A stretch of DNA of 64,000 nucleotides from Salmonella enterica subsp. enterica serovar Choleraesuis (GTDB lineage Bacteria; Pseudomonadota; Gammaproteobacteria; Enterobacterales; Enterobacteriaceae), in NCBI GenBank assembly GCA_022846635.1, contig AP025685.1:1054001-1118000 (forward strand). The letters run 5' to 3'. Position 1 is the stretch's first letter. Every line of letters starts with the position of its first letter. Under the pieces are notes generated by a model, which was not told the DNA's origin, ran no database searches, and saw nothing but the letters and a program-made list of their open reading frames with translations. The position numbers and the translations under genes are program-made. Shown one piece after another: positions 38,512 through 48,233 of this stretch.

Positions 38512-38527
38512 GATCGCCTCCGTAAGG

Positions 38528-38556
38528 CTATAAAAGCAATTTTATTGCTTTTATAG
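38528..38556. promoter_or_regulatory. Palindromic operator 1 between the OYE gene and tetR
   Basis: CTATAAAAGCAA, 5 bases and TTGCTTTTATAG form a perfect 12+5+12 palindrome, 16 bp upstream of the oxidoreductase start codon. Confidence 0.8.
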
Positions 38557-38568
38557 ATCTCCTCTCGC

Positions 38569-38593
38569 ATAAAAGCAACTTTTTTGCTTTTAT
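38569..38593. promoter_or_regulatory. Palindromic operator 2 between the OYE gene and tetR
   Basis: ATAAAAGCAA, 5 bases and TTGCTTTTAT form a perfect 10+5+10 palindrome with the same half-site as operator 1. Their centres are 39 bp apart. It lies 36 bp upstream of the tetR start. Confidence 0.8.
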
Positions 38594-38629
38594 AGGCGCA
38601 GCGACAAATATTAGGGTGGTGACGTAAAT

Positions 38630-39202
38630 ATGACGATTGAGAAAGAGGCTGCAAGCCGTGCAACAACTCGCCCAGGCGGACGGGCGGCGCGCATTCAGGC
38701 GGCAGTTTATGCGGCGGTTGCGCGCCTGGAGGCGGAGAAGGGAATTGAGAACTTGAGTGTACACGCTATCGCCCAGGAGGCAACGGTCAACCCCACCACC
38801 ATATATCGGCGCTGGGGGTCACTTAACCAGTTGTTGTCTGACATTGCATTGCAGAAGCTATTACCTGATTCTGAGCCAGTTGATACCGGCAGCATGTACG
38901 AGGATTTCAGAAGCTGGCTGGAAGAGTATGTCGATGAACTGGCAACAGAAACCGGGCGCAAATTATTAAGTGAAATAGTATCAGCGCCCAATGATGAGTA
39001 TCGCGTACGCTGCCAGCAGCGTCACTATTCGCAAATTGAGGCTATGCGCCAGCGTGCGCTTTTGCGGGGTGAAACACCGCCGGACACCGTCCAGGTCATG
39101 GACGAACTGGTAGCCCCGATTATTTACCGTATTCTTTTTTCTCAAAGCTTACCGGACTTCACCTGGGCCAGTTCATTGTTAACCAAGCTGCTAAAGAATT
39201 AG
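38630..39202 (+). CDS. TetR/AcrR-family transcriptional regulator
   Basis: 190 residues. The N-terminal TetR helix-turn-helix is clear (IENLSVHAIAQEATVNPTTIYRRWGSLNQLLSDIA, in parts). The C-terminal ligand domain has LEEYVDELATETGRKLLSEIV and MDELVAPIIYRILFSQ, resembling the TetR_C subfamily found in repressors of oxidoreductase genes. The twin palindromes upstream are the obvious operators, giving autoregulation and control of the divergent oxidoreductase. The ligand is unknown. Confidence 0.9.
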   Translation: MTIEKEAASRATTRPGGRAARIQAAVYAAVARLEAEKGIENLSVHAIAQEATVNPTTIYRRWGSLNQLLSDIALQKLLPDSEPVDTGSMYEDFRSWLEEYVDELATETGRKLLSEIVSAPNDEYRVRCQQRHYSQIEAMRQRALLRGETPPDTVQVMDELVAPIIYRILFSQSLPDFTWASSLLTKLLKN

Positions 39203-39602
39203 GCCTTTGGTAAGACGGGTTAAGACGTAGTCGAGAGGGTTCTGGAGGATAAGATAGCCGGGAGCGGTAAGAGGCGGCACTGGCCTGATGCTTATCCTGA
39301 TAATGCGTCCGCCATTGAAGTGCGGGCTGAATTCATTGGATACCAGTAGGTTATGCTGCCGGTACGCGAGAACGTCTCAGGTGGGGCGTATTTGCTTAAA
39401 TGGCCGATAACCTTCCGATAGATTTTACACAAGTACTGGTCAAACGTAATGAAGCGGCTAATGGCCGCTTTTTTGTTTTTGTGGCGGTGATAAAACAAAG
39501 TGGAACGTTGCCTGATTTCAGGCGTAGCAAGGCCTGCGGTATAAACCGCATAAATTATTTCAGGCTATCTAATGGATTTTGCTCAGGCGCTAATACGTCC
39601 GG
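39203..39602. other. Intergenic region tetR-yfgG with an orphan terminator
   Basis: 400 bp without a convincing gene. Frames of 68 codons on each strand (39292-39498 and 39400-39606) lack ribosome sites and family resemblance. The terminator at 39452 lies 250 bp beyond tetR, so the stretch could be a long tetR 3' UTR, the remnant of yfgI/yfgH, or an sRNA gene. Confidence 0.5.
39452..39475 (+). terminator. Rho-independent terminator in the tetR-yfgG gap
   Basis: AAGCGGC, a TAATG loop and GCCGCTT are followed by TTTTGTTTTT. The transcript it ends is not identified. Confidence 0.8.
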
Positions 39603-39788
39603 TTAATTATCGGCTGGAACTACAGGCTGGGTAGTTTGTTGCGACTGAACTTTTTCCTGGTGGTGATACCAGGCACCGATTGACGAATACACAAAGCGGC
39701 CAAAGAACAGTATAAAACTGATGAGGAGAACAATGCGGGTCATGCGAGTGTTGAGATTATGTCGTTTGCGCATGGTGGTAGCTGTCAC
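39603..39788 (-). CDS. yfgG: YfgG, small inner-membrane protein
   Basis: 61 residues starting with GTG; AAGGA precedes it. The core MRKRHNLNTRMTRIVLLISF, then ILFFGRFVYSSIGAWYHHQ, closely matches E. coli YfgG, with one membrane span after a basic N-terminus and a variable polar tail. In E. coli it has been linked to metal (nickel/cobalt) stress tolerance; the mechanism is unknown. It is divergent from yfgF. Confidence 0.92.
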   Translation of the reverse strand: MTATTMRKRHNLNTRMTRIVLLISFILFFGRFVYSSIGAWYHHQEKVQSQQTTQPVVPADN

Positions 39789-39997
39789 GCCGGGTTCCTT
39801 TTTATGTGCTCACGCTGGAGCGATAAGGACTATTTAGGCACAGCGAGAACATAAGGTCAATTCGTGAACATGTAAAATTGAGTAGCTGTCCTTGTTACCT
39901 TTTGCAATATAAATGAAAAAGGTAACGCCGCGGAATAACTCCAAATATGAGCCGGTGTCGCAAAATCGAAATTGACCTGGTAAGTTTTTAATTTGCC

Positions 39998-40011
39998 GTG
40001 ATTTAAATCAA
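39998..40011 (+). promoter_or_regulatory. FNR site of yfgF (class II position)
   Basis: GTGATTTAAATCAA matches the FNR consensus TTGAT-N4-ATCAA at 9 of 10 fixed positions. Its centre is about 41 bp upstream of the start predicted from the -10 at 40033, the classic activating position. Confidence 0.75.
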
Positions 40012-40032
40012 TATAGTGACGTCTATCGGCTC

Positions 40033-40038
40033 TAAAAT
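40033..40038 (+). promoter_or_regulatory. -10 element of the yfgF promoter
   Basis: TAAAAT, 22 bp downstream of the FNR site. It predicts a transcription start near 40045 and a leader of about 100 nt. Confidence 0.6.
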
Positions 40039-40143
40039 CGGCAGTCCGTTTAAAAACGCATAAATTGTGCACACTACCCCAGGCCAGTTTGGATGCTGCG
40101 TCAAAATTAACCGCCAGGATGGTGGTAATCTTAAGGGCGATTA

Positions 40144-42414
40144 ATGCAACTGTCTCACTGGTACCACACCCATAAGAACAGGTGGTGGTTGTTACCCCTC
40201 ATTTTGCCGGTATTGCTGCTTCCGCTGGCGATGCGTGGAAATGTCTATTCGCAAATGGATGGTTTGCGAATCGTACTGTTCTACCTTCCACCGGCATTAA
40301 TGGCGGCGCTGCTGATGATCTTCAGCTGGGCGGCTATTCCCGGAATTATACTGGCGCTGCTGGTGCATTACTTGCCGATGCGCGGCGTGGTTGATTCCGT
40401 CGTTTCGGTTTTTCACTATTTGCTGCCGCTAACTATTAGCTATGGCGGTTATCGGGTGTTTGCGCCATATCGCAACCAGGTTATTTTTGGTACGCCACAG
40501 CTTACGACTATCCGTATGTTTTGGCTGGTGTTTTGTAACTCGACGCTGTTTCTGTTTTATTATCAAATAGCGCTGTTTTTCAGCCTCTTTGACGCTCAGG
40601 TAAACCTGTTGGGTACCAATCCATTTGCGGTATCGACGCTGATTAATTATCAGGGCGTGCTGGTGGGTACTCTGACGGGGCTGCCGGCATTTTATTTGCT
40701 TATTCGTCTTATCCGTAACCCACACTACCTTCGGGCGCTGATTTCGCAGATGCGTCAGCAGTTCCATCAGCGGATTTACCGCAGTGAGGTGGTGCTGTGG
40801 TCGATGATTGTTGCGGTATTGATTGGTTTGCTGCTGGCACCATTCCAGAGCAATGACACCATCTTTAATACTAATTACACCTTTACCCTTTTACTGCCGG
40901 TAATGCTTTGGGGAGCCATGCGTTTTGGCTACCTGTTTATCATCATTGCCTGGACTATGATTCTGCTGGTGCTAAGCCATTACTATTATCGCTATTTGCC
41001 GCGGCAGGCGGGTTTTGAGCTGCAACTGGCAATTACATCGGCTTGCTATGCAGTATTTTCTCTGACCGTTTTTGTAATGGCGATAGTGACCACCCGTCAG
41101 CGCGTTATTTATGAAAAATTGCAGCGCATGGCGTTTATCGATCCGGTGCTCCAGATGCCAAACCTGCGCGCGCTATCGCGCGATTTGCATCAGCATGCGG
41201 GCTCTGTATTGTGCCTGTTACGATTTCCGGAACTGGAGCTGCTCGGGCGTAATTATGGGGTCATGGTAAGGACCAGCTATAAACAGCAATTAGCGAACTG
41301 GCTGCGGGAGCTGTTGCGCCCAGGTGAGGAGACCTATCATCTGTCCGGGCATGAGCTGGCACTAAGGCTGGCTGGAGAGACCGATGTTGAGCGCATTGAA
41401 GTTATCGATAAACATATTCAGAGCTTCCGCTTTCAGTGGGATGGTATGCCGCTTCAGCTCCAGGCCGGGATCAGCTATTGCTATGTACGTAACCCGGTTT
41501 CTCATCTGCCGCTGATGCTTGGTGAGTTGAGCGCCATGGCAGACTTTTCGCTTAATACCCACCATCCTGAAAGCCTGCAGCTGCAGGGGTCGCGCCATAT
41601 CCAGCGGGCAATTAAAGACAAAGTGGATATGATGAATCGCCTGCAACAGGCGCTGGATGAGGGCCGTTTTGAGCTGTTTGCTCAGCGTATTGAAGGGATT
41701 CGCGGCGACTCCTACTATGAAATTCTGGTACGAATGCTGGGTGATAACGGTGAGCTGATTTCACCGGATGATTTCCTGCCGGTAGCACATGAGTTTGGTC
41801 TCTCTTCGAGTATCGATTTGTGGATTATCGAGCAGACTTTGCGCTTTGTTCAGCGTCACCGCGACCATTTCCCTGGCCTGAGACTGGCAATCAATTTATC
41901 GCCGGCTTCTGTTTGCCGCTCGCAATTCCCGTCGGAGGTTAAGCAGCTTCTGAAGCGTTATAGCGTTGAGCCGTGGCAGATCGTTTTTGAGATAACCGAA
42001 AGTAATTCTCTAACCAACATCGAGCTGGCGAATCAAACTCTGCGGGTATTGCAGTTTATGGGCTGCCGGGTGGCGATTGATGATTTCGGTACTGGTTATG
42101 CCAGCTATGCGCGGCTAAAAGAAATGCATGCCGATATTATGAAGATAGACGGCAGTTTTATCCGTAATATTCTGTCCAGCAGCCTCGATTATCAAATAGT
42201 TGAATCCATATGCCAGTTGGCGCGCATGAAGCGTATGCAGGTGGTGGCTGAATATGTAGAAACTGAAGAGGTGCGTGAAGCGGTGATGAAGCTGGGTATC
42301 GATTATATGCAGGGCTTCTTGATTGGCGAACCACAGCGCCTGGATACGCTATTACCGGTGCCGGGCGGGGCAGAGGATGACACCGTGGTACCACAAAGTT
42401 ATATGGTGCGCTGA
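40144..42414 (+). CDS. yfgF: YfgF (PdeF), membrane-bound cyclic-di-GMP phosphodiesterase
   Basis: 756 residues. The N-terminal half has 8-10 membrane spans (MASE1-like sensor). A degenerate GGDEF domain follows (FIDPVLQMPNLRALSRDL, with SGHELALRLAG where GG(D/E)EF should be), so no cyclase activity is expected. The EAL domain is catalytically complete: EILVRM (EIL in place of EAL), NLSPASV, EITESNS, the metal-binding IDDFGTGYASYARL, KIDGSFI and AEYVETEE. In E. coli it is an anaerobically important phosphodiesterase affecting surface properties and peroxide resistance, in line with the FNR site here. AAGGG precedes the ATG. Confidence 0.95.
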   Translation: MQLSHWYHTHKNRWWLLPLILPVLLLPLAMRGNVYSQMDGLRIVLFYLPPALMAALLMIFSWAAIPGIILALLVHYLPMRGVVDSVVSVFHYLLPLTISYGGYRVFAPYRNQVIFGTPQLTTIRMFWLVFCNSTLFLFYYQIALFFSLFDAQVNLLGTNPFAVSTLINYQGVLVGTLTGLPAFYLLIRLIRNPHYLRALISQMRQQFHQRIYRSEVVLWSMIVAVLIGLLLAPFQSNDTIFNTNYTFTLLLPVMLWGAMRFGYLFIIIAWTMILLVLSHYYYRYLPRQAGFELQLAITSACYAVFSLTVFVMAIVTTRQRVIYEKLQRMAFIDPVLQMPNLRALSRDLHQHAGSVLCLLRFPELELLGRNYGVMVRTSYKQQLANWLRELLRPGEETYHLSGHELALRLAGETDVERIEVIDKHIQSFRFQWDGMPLQLQAGISYCYVRNPVSHLPLMLGELSAMADFSLNTHHPESLQLQGSRHIQRAIKDKVDMMNRLQQALDEGRFELFAQRIEGIRGDSYYEILVRMLGDNGELISPDDFLPVAHEFGLSSSIDLWIIEQTLRFVQRHRDHFPGLRLAINLSPASVCRSQFPSEVKQLLKRYSVEPWQIVFEITESNSLTNIELANQTLRVLQFMGCRVAIDDFGTGYASYARLKEMHADIMKIDGSFIRNILSSSLDYQIVESICQLARMKRMQVVAEYVETEEVREAVMKLGIDYMQGFLIGEPQRLDTLLPVPGGAEDDTVVPQSYMVR

Positions 42415-42431
42415 AGCTTTTAAAGCGTATT

Positions 42432-42467
42432 AAAAAGCCCCGCAGTCATCAGACTGCGGGGCTTTTA
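42432..42467. terminator. Bidirectional terminator between yfgF and ppx
   Basis: AAAAGCCCCGCAGTC, an ATCA loop and GACTGCGGGGCTTTT form a perfect 15-bp stem with A and T tracts on both sides. Confidence 0.94.
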
Positions 42468-42523
42468 CATTATCCGTGTAGATTATTTTTGATGAGTACT
42501 ATTTTTCAGATGCAATCCGGAAG

Positions 42524-44065
42524 CTACCGATCGACAGCGGATTGCTCAAGACTGGCGATCGTCAGTTCCCACTCATCAATTGCCGCCCAGTACTGTTGCT
42601 CGCGTTCCAAATCAAGCACCATCAGAACGTTTTGCGTCAGCCACTCCGTCGGGAAACTCAGCGTCCAGTGGTGATCATCGGTATCCAGCTGGATTTGCTC
42701 CGGCGTGCTGGTGGCCTGGCGCTGGTTATTCAGCAGTACGCCGAGGCGCAGTATTTTAATAAGCGGCAGGTACTGCTTTTTCTTAAACAGCGTAAAGCGT
42801 GGCAAATCGTCGAGCTTTAGCCCTTTACGGTGAAAACGCACCAGCGTCGCTACCATCAATTGCTGCTCTTGGGTAAACCCAGGCAAATCGCTATGCTGAA
42901 GAATATAGGCCGAATGGCGCTGCATGCCGCTATGGTTAATGTTCAGCCCCACCTCGTGAAGCATTGCTGCCCATTCGAGAAGCGCCGCCAGCTGTGGGTT
43001 AGCCAGCTTGGGATGCAGCGTCTGCCAGCGTTGGTAGAGATTCATAGTACTATCCCGTACCCGCCGCGCCTGATCGCTATCGATGTGGTACTGATTCGCC
43101 AGGCTTTGGGCCGTGCGAATTCGAATATCCTGATGGCGGAAGCGGCCTTCCATTTCATAAAGCACACCTTCGCGCAGGGCACCGTCAGAAAGCCTCAGCT
43201 CTTTAATGCGCAGTGCATCAAAAACCCCGCACAGGATAGCCAGGCCTGGTACGAATACCTGCTTTCGCTCATCCGACAGGCCGGGGAGGTTAAGTGTCTC
43301 CATTGAGCGGAACTTAACCACTTCATCGCATAGCATTTGCAGACGATCGGCGGTAATTAGCCCGTCTTTTTCTCCCAAAGCTATCAGTACTTCATGAGCG
43401 GCTTTGATGGTTCCCGATGCGCCTAGCGCAACGTTCCATCCGGCAATACGATACTGCCAGGAGAGGTTTTCCAGTTTCTGCTCGGCGGCCAGCCTGGCCC
43501 GCTTGAAATTCGCCTTACTGATAACGCCACCCGGGAAAAATTGCTGGCCAAAGCTAACGCAACCCATACGACGGCTTTCAACCAGCTGGGGCTCGAAATC
43601 CTCGCCGATTACCAGCTCCGTAGAGCCGCCACCGATATCAATAACCAGCTTACGCCCGCGTTCGGGCTGAGTGTGTTCGACACCCATAAAAATCAGGCGC
43701 GCCTCTTCGTTACCGGAAATTATTTCAATAGGGAAGGGGATAACCTTTTCCGCGCGAGCCAGAAAGGTTTGTGCGTTCACCGCCTGGCGCAGGCTATGGG
43801 TTCCTACAATGCTCACATTTGCCGGGCTGAAGCCCTGAAGTCGCTCGGCAAATAGTGCAAGGCATGCCAGGCCTCGTTCCATCGCTTCTTCGCTCAGTAC
43901 ATTGTCTGCACTGAGACCATCGGCCAGGTGCACCCGCTGTTTCAGGCGGCCAAGGATCTGTAGCGCGCCATCCACCACGCGGGCGATAACCATGTGGAAG
44001 CTATTGGAACCCAGATCGACCGCAGCAAATTCCTGCGGACGGGGATGATGTTTGCTAATCGGCAT
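42524..44065 (-). CDS. ppx: Ppx, exopolyphosphatase
   Basis: 513 residues, the E. coli length. The actin-fold ATPase-like motifs [16 protein letters not shown] and [17 protein letters not shown] are present, with Glu in GNEEARLIF, and a C-terminal HD-like domain ([24 protein letters not shown], in parts). It removes orthophosphate from polyphosphate ends and can hydrolyse pppGpp. It begins 3 bases after ppk on the same strand, so the two are one operon. Confidence 0.98.
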   Translation of the reverse strand: MPISKHHPRPQEFAAVDLGSNSFHMVIARVVDGALQILGRLKQRVHLADGLSADNVLSEEAMERGLACLALFAERLQGFSPANVSIVGTHSLRQAVNAQTFLARAEKVIPFPIEIISGNEEARLIFMGVEHTQPERGRKLVIDIGGGSTELVIGEDFEPQLVESRRMGCVSFGQQFFPGGVISKANFKRARLAAEQKLENLSWQYRIAGWNVALGASGTIKAAHEVLIALGEKDGLITADRLQMLCDEVVKFRSMETLNLPGLSDERKQVFVPGLAILCGVFDALRIKELRLSDGALREGVLYEMEGRFRHQDIRIRTAQSLANQYHIDSDQARRVRDSTMNLYQRWQTLHPKLANPQLAALLEWAAMLHEVGLNINHSGMQRHSAYILQHSDLPGFTQEQQLMVATLVRFHRKGLKLDDLPRFTLFKKKQYLPLIKILRLGVLLNNQRQATSTPEQIQLDTDDHHWTLSFPTEWLTQNVLMVLDLEREQQYWAAIDEWELTIASLEQSAVDR

Positions 44066-44068
44066 AGG

Positions 44069-46129
44069 TTATTCGGGTTGTTCCAGAGAGTTGATGTAAT
44101 CGTAAATAGCCTGCTGGGCCCGCACTTTACGGCGGTTTCCGCGTGGGACGTAGCGGTTGCTAAGTTCTTTATCAATGATACGCGCCTTGACCGTATCGCT
44201 AAAAAGAATCTCGATAATATCCAGCACCTGCTGTTTAAGACGTGGGTCAAGGAGTCGCACTGCGACTTCAATTCGATAGTCGATATTGCGGGTCATCCAG
44301 TCGGCGGAGGAGAGGATGACTTTTTTATCGCCGCCATTTTCAAAAATATATACCCGGTCGTGCTCAAGGAAGCGGTCGACAATGCTAATTACCCGAATGT
44401 TATCGCTCAGGCCTTCAAGCTGCGGGATAAGTGAACACATGCCGCGAATCAGCAGGTTTACCTGCACCCCGGCTGCCGAAGCGGCATAGAGCCGGTCGAC
44501 CAGGCCTTTATCCACCAGGTTATTGAGTTTTAGGGTAATGCCACAGGGCAGGCCCGCTTCTGCGTTGGCGATTTCGGTATCTATCAGGCTATAAAGCAGG
44601 TTGCGCGAGTTTTGCGGCGAAACCATCAGATAGTCAAAATGAACCGGACGGTATGGGTTTTCAATAAAGTTGAACACCCGGCGCACTTCGTTGGTTATGC
44701 GTGAATCGGCGGTTAGCAACGAATAGTCGGTATAGGTACGGGCGGTTTTCTCGTTAAAGTTACCGGTACCGATATGGGCATAGCGCACCACCTCGTCCCC
44801 TTCTTTACGCGAGATAAGGAACAGTTTGGCGTGGATCTTTAACCCTGGCGCGGAGAAGATAACGTGTACACCGGCTTCGGTAAGCCGTTTGGCCCAATGG
44901 ATATTGGCCTCTTCATCGAACCGCGCCTGGAGCTCGACCACTACCGTGACTTTTTTACCGTTATGCGCGGCGTGAATCATGGACTCGATGATGCGTGAGT
45001 CTTTCGCCACCCGGTAAATGTTTATTTTGATAGCCAACACGCTGGGGTCGAAAGAGGCCTGGCGCAGCAGCTCAAGTACATGCTCAAAAGTATGGTACGG
45101 GTAGTAAAGCAATACATCCCGTTCGCGGATGGCATCAAAGCCGTTACGGAATTTATCGAACCAAATATGGCGCAGCCGTGGCATCGGCTTATTCACCAGA
45201 TTGGCTTTACCCACATTAGGGAAGTTAATGAAATCTTTGAAATTGTGGTAGCGACCACCTGGAACGATAGAGTCATAGCGCGAGATACTTAGCTTTTCGC
45301 GCAACACTTCTACCAGCGCATCGGGCATATCACGCTGATAAACAAAGCGCACCGGCTCTGCCGTCAAACGCTGTTTCAGGCTCGATGACATTAGTTCCAG
45401 CAGGCTGGATTCCATCTCGTGGACCAGGTCGTATTCCGCGTCGCGGGTCATCTTCATCGAATAGGCGTTGAGCGAATCGTAGGTGAAGAAGCCTTTGAAA
45501 ATATCGTCGAGACAGTAGCGCAGGATGTTATCCAGCAAGATCATCGGCTTGCGGCGGCGCGGGGCTTCCGGCGGCAGATTAACGAAGCGCGGTACCTTGT
45601 CTGATGGAATTTCCAGCAGCGCATAGTGATACTCTTCGCCGCGAATAATTTCTACCGCCAGATAGGTGTAATCATCTTTCAGGAACTGAACCAGGTCGGT
45701 CTCACGGGTTATCAGAATCGGAGTGATGTGCTGGCGCAGATGGTGTTTGAAATAGTGGCGTAACCACACTTGCTGATTTACTGAGAGCTGGCGTTCGTTG
45801 ATAAGGAATATCTGGTTACGAGCCATTTCTAACAGCAGCTCGTTGTAGAGCGCGTCGAACTCTTGATCGGCTTTTAGCACCCGGCTTTGTATTTTGCTTA
45901 ACAGGTGGCGGGAATGAGAGTTAGAACCCTGCTCCTCGCTGATGAGGATGCGCCGCTTCAGCTCGGCAAAACGGACCTTATAAAACTCGTCCAGGTTATT
46001 AGAGTAGATGCCAAGAAAGCGCATACGCTCGATAAGCGGGTTGCCTTTATCAGCCGCTTCCTGCAGCACTCGTTCATTAAACGATAACCAGCTTAACTCT
46101 TTTTCGGTATAAAGCTTTTCCTGACCCAT
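44069..46129 (-). CDS. ppk: Ppk, polyphosphate kinase
   Basis: 686 residues. The N-terminal domain starts [22 protein letters not shown]. The two phospholipase-D-like catalytic domains contain [11 protein letters not shown] (autophosphorylated His region) and [22 protein letters not shown] (in parts). The enzyme makes long-chain polyphosphate from ATP at the inner membrane. Ppk and Ppx together set polyphosphate levels. No clear Pho box was seen in the 164 bp upstream. Confidence 0.98.
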   Translation of the reverse strand: MGQEKLYTEKELSWLSFNERVLQEAADKGNPLIERMRFLGIYSNNLDEFYKVRFAELKRRILISEEQGSNSHSRHLLSKIQSRVLKADQEFDALYNELLLEMARNQIFLINERQLSVNQQVWLRHYFKHHLRQHITPILITRETDLVQFLKDDYTYLAVEIIRGEEYHYALLEIPSDKVPRFVNLPPEAPRRRKPMILLDNILRYCLDDIFKGFFTYDSLNAYSMKMTRDAEYDLVHEMESSLLELMSSSLKQRLTAEPVRFVYQRDMPDALVEVLREKLSISRYDSIVPGGRYHNFKDFINFPNVGKANLVNKPMPRLRHIWFDKFRNGFDAIRERDVLLYYPYHTFEHVLELLRQASFDPSVLAIKINIYRVAKDSRIIESMIHAAHNGKKVTVVVELQARFDEEANIHWAKRLTEAGVHVIFSAPGLKIHAKLFLISRKEGDEVVRYAHIGTGNFNEKTARTYTDYSLLTADSRITNEVRRVFNFIENPYRPVHFDYLMVSPQNSRNLLYSLIDTEIANAEAGLPCGITLKLNNLVDKGLVDRLYAASAAGVQVNLLIRGMCSLIPQLEGLSDNIRVISIVDRFLEHDRVYIFENGGDKKVILSSADWMTRNIDYRIEVAVRLLDPRLKQQVLDIIEILFSDTVKARIIDKELSNRYVPRGNRRKVRAQQAIYDYINSLEQPE

Positions 46130-46293
46130 TACGACTTACACTCCGCTGCGTTGATTCCCGCCACATATTCGTGCCGGGCGATCATTATGGCGACCAATAG
46201 CCGCAGATGTCCAACTCTCTGCTTAGTCTAAGATATTTGGGAGACATCCGCCCTAAAGTCTGCGCGACGATGGGGCGAATGAAAAGGATGGTA

Positions 46294-46932
46294 TTACTCG
46301 GCGGCGTAACCGCTGGCGGGAAGCGGATGGCCATCAAGCCACGCTTGCTGTGAGCGCATGGTAAGACGCCCGGATAGCAGCCAGCCAATGGCCATAGGGT
46401 AAATGGCGTGTTCCTGGTGCTGAACCCTGGCTATCACGTCATCTTCATCGTCGCCGGGAAAAATTGGCACCCGAGCCTGAAGGATTACCGGGCCACCGTC
46501 GAGCTGTTCGGTCACGAAGTGGACCGAGGTACCGTGTTCGCTATCTCCATTTTCCAGCGCCTTGCGATGAGTATGGAGCCCCGGGTATTTCGGCAGCAGG
46601 GAAGGGTGAATATTCAGCAGTTTCCCCGCGTAATGGCTGACAAACTCCGGCGTTAGAATGCGCATATAGCCCGCCAGAACGACGGCATCGGGCTGATACT
46701 GGTCGATAGCCGTCATGAGCTCTCGGTCAAACGCCGGGCGATCGGCATATTCGCTCGCTTGCAGCGTATGGGCAGCAATTCCAGCATTTGCTGCTCGCTC
46801 CAGCCCGTAAGCATCGGCGCGGTTACTGAATACCGCGCACACTTCGCCGGGCAGGCTCTGGCGCTTGCAGGCATCGATAATTGCCTGCAAGTTGCTGCCG
46901 TTGCCAGAGATCAGCACCACGATGCGTTTCAT
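46294..46932 (-). CDS. purN: PurN, phosphoribosylglycinamide formyltransferase 1
   Basis: 212 residues from the ATG at 46932 ([19 protein letters not shown]), the E. coli length. A longer frame to 46989 lies inside purM and is not real. Catalytic residues are in LLNIHPSLLPKYPGLHTHRKAL (Asn-His of the active site) and VHFVTEQLDGGPVI (Asp). It transfers formyl from 10-formyl-THF to GAR in purine synthesis. It overlaps the purM stop by ATGA geometry, so it is coupled to purM. Confidence 0.98.
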   Translation of the reverse strand: MKRIVVLISGNGSNLQAIIDACKRQSLPGEVCAVFSNRADAYGLERAANAGIAAHTLQASEYADRPAFDRELMTAIDQYQPDAVVLAGYMRILTPEFVSHYAGKLLNIHPSLLPKYPGLHTHRKALENGDSEHGTSVHFVTEQLDGGPVILQARVPIFPGDDEDDVIARVQHQEHAIYPMAIGWLLSGRLTMRSQQAWLDGHPLPASGYAAE

Positions 46933-47969
46933 CAGGCAATAACCACCTGTTCTGCGCCGTCGGAGGCTTTGATTTCGCCAATCTTCCACGCCTGCTCGCC
47001 CGCAGCATTCAGGCGCTCAATTGCCGCAGTGGCTTCCGCCGCGGGCAGGGCGATAACCATGCCCACGCCGCAGTTAAAGGTGCGGTACATTTCGTGGCGC
47101 GTTACATTGCCGTTGCTTTGTAGCCAGTTAAACACGGATGGCCACTGCCAGGAGGACTCATCGATAACCGCCTGGGTGTGTTCTGGCAGTACGCGCGGGA
47201 TGTTTTCCCAGAAACCGCCGCCGGTAAGGTGGGCTATCGCGTGCACATCATGGTGAGCGATAAGATCCAGCACCGATTTCACATAGATACGGGTAGGAGC
47301 CAGCAGGTGATCGGCCAGCGGTTTACCGTCCAGTTCAGCCGTTGCCGGATTGGTGCCGCTTACTTCGATGATTTTACGTACCAGAGAGTAGCCGTTGGAG
47401 TGGGGACCACTGGACGCCAAAGCAATCAGTACATCGCCGTCGGTCACTTTGCTGCCATCAATAATTTCTGACTTCTCAACTACACCGACACAGAATCCGG
47501 CTACGTCATAGTCATCGCCGTGGTACATGCCCGGCATTTCAGCCGTTTCGCCGCCCACCAGCGAGCAGCCACTTTGCAGACAACCTTCGGCAATGCCTTC
47601 CACTACGCTTGCTGCAGTATCGACATCCAGTTTGCCGGTCGCATAGTAGTCGAGGAAGAACAGAGGCTCGGCGCCCTGAACCACCAGGTCGTTTACGCAC
47701 ATGGCAACCAGGTCAATACCAATGGTGTCGTGACGTTTGAGGTCCATTGCCAGACGCAGCTTGGTGCCTACGCCATCGGTGCCAGAAACCAGAACCGGCT
47801 CGCGATATTTCTGCGGCAGGGCGCACAGCGCGCCGAAGCCTCCCAGCCCCCCCATAACTTCCGGACGGCGGGTTTTCTTGACGGCACCCTTAATGCGGTC
47901 GACCAGAGCGTTGCCTGCGTCAATGTCCACGCCGGCGTCTTTATAGCTGAGAGAGGTTTTATCGGTCAC
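46932..47969 (-). CDS. purM: PurM, AIR synthetase
   Basis: 345 residues from the GTG at 47969 (translated [19 protein letters not shown]), the E. coli length. An ATG four codons upstream is possible but has a worse fit to the GGGGACTCC ribosome site. ATP-binding motifs of the AIRS family are seen: [43 protein letters not shown] and [15 protein letters not shown]. It closes the imidazole ring of purines. A PurR box lies 96 bp upstream. It is divergent from upp as in E. coli. Confidence 0.98.
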   Translation of the reverse strand: MTDKTSLSYKDAGVDIDAGNALVDRIKGAVKKTRRPEVMGGLGGFGALCALPQKYREPVLVSGTDGVGTKLRLAMDLKRHDTIGIDLVAMCVNDLVVQGAEPLFFLDYYATGKLDVDTAASVVEGIAEGCLQSGCSLVGGETAEMPGMYHGDDYDVAGFCVGVVEKSEIIDGSKVTDGDVLIALASSGPHSNGYSLVRKIIEVSGTNPATAELDGKPLADHLLAPTRIYVKSVLDLIAHHDVHAIAHLTGGGFWENIPRVLPEHTQAVIDESSWQWPSVFNWLQSNGNVTRHEMYRTFNCGVGMVIALPAAEATAAIERLNAAGEQAWKIGEIKASDGAEQVVIA

Positions 47970-48064
47970 AGGAGTCCCCACGCGTTTATAATGCGAATGA
48001 ACCGGCAGGCAGAAAGCGCCACGTCCGGGCTACTTCATCAAAATCGCGGCAATTCTAACAGCCA

Positions 48065-48080
48065 AAGCAAACGTTTGCGA
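48065..48080 (-). promoter_or_regulatory. PurR operator of purMN
   Basis: AAGCAAACGTTTGCGA (plus strand) is an almost perfect palindrome fitting the PurR consensus at 10 of 11 fixed positions. It lies between purM and upp. Confidence 0.8.
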
Positions 48081-48182
48081 GCCGATTATTTTGCCTTGTT
48101 ATTGTGGGCGGTTATGAATGCCAAAGACGATAAGGTTGCGATAGATCAAAGCGATTGCAGTGGCGCTGGCTAAAAAAAGCGG

Positions 48183-48204
48183 TATAATCCGGCGATTTTT
48201 TTTT
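48183..48204 (+). promoter_or_regulatory. upp promoter with a UTP-sensitive A-T9 start region
   Basis: TATAAT (48183-48188), then CCGGCGA and nine T residues (48196-48204). In E. coli upp the same arrangement (GA followed by a T-run at the start site) lets high UTP cause non-productive slippage, which turns the gene down. The sequence is seen; the mechanism is by analogy. Confidence 0.75.
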
Positions 48205-48233
48205 GCGGCGGTAACTATTCTCGGGAGAAAAGT

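Larger units (their letters stand above)
39789..40143. other. Divergent intergenic region yfgG-yfgF
   Basis: 355 bp. Besides the FNR-type promoter it holds an inverted repeat GTTACCTTTT/AAAAGGTAAC (39894-39903 and 39917-39926) with a 13-base loop. No gene is seen. Confidence 0.6.

Noticed and set aside
39400..39606. 68-codon frame across the orphan terminator
   Set aside because: It reads through a terminator hairpin, has no Shine-Dalgarno and resembles no family.
46222..46232. CTTAGTCTAAG palindrome between purN and ppk
   Set aside because: Short, no known regulator, and likely by chance.
46933..46989. N-terminal extension of purN
   Set aside because: It lies within the purM coding end; the ATG at 46932 gives the normal 212-residue protein.
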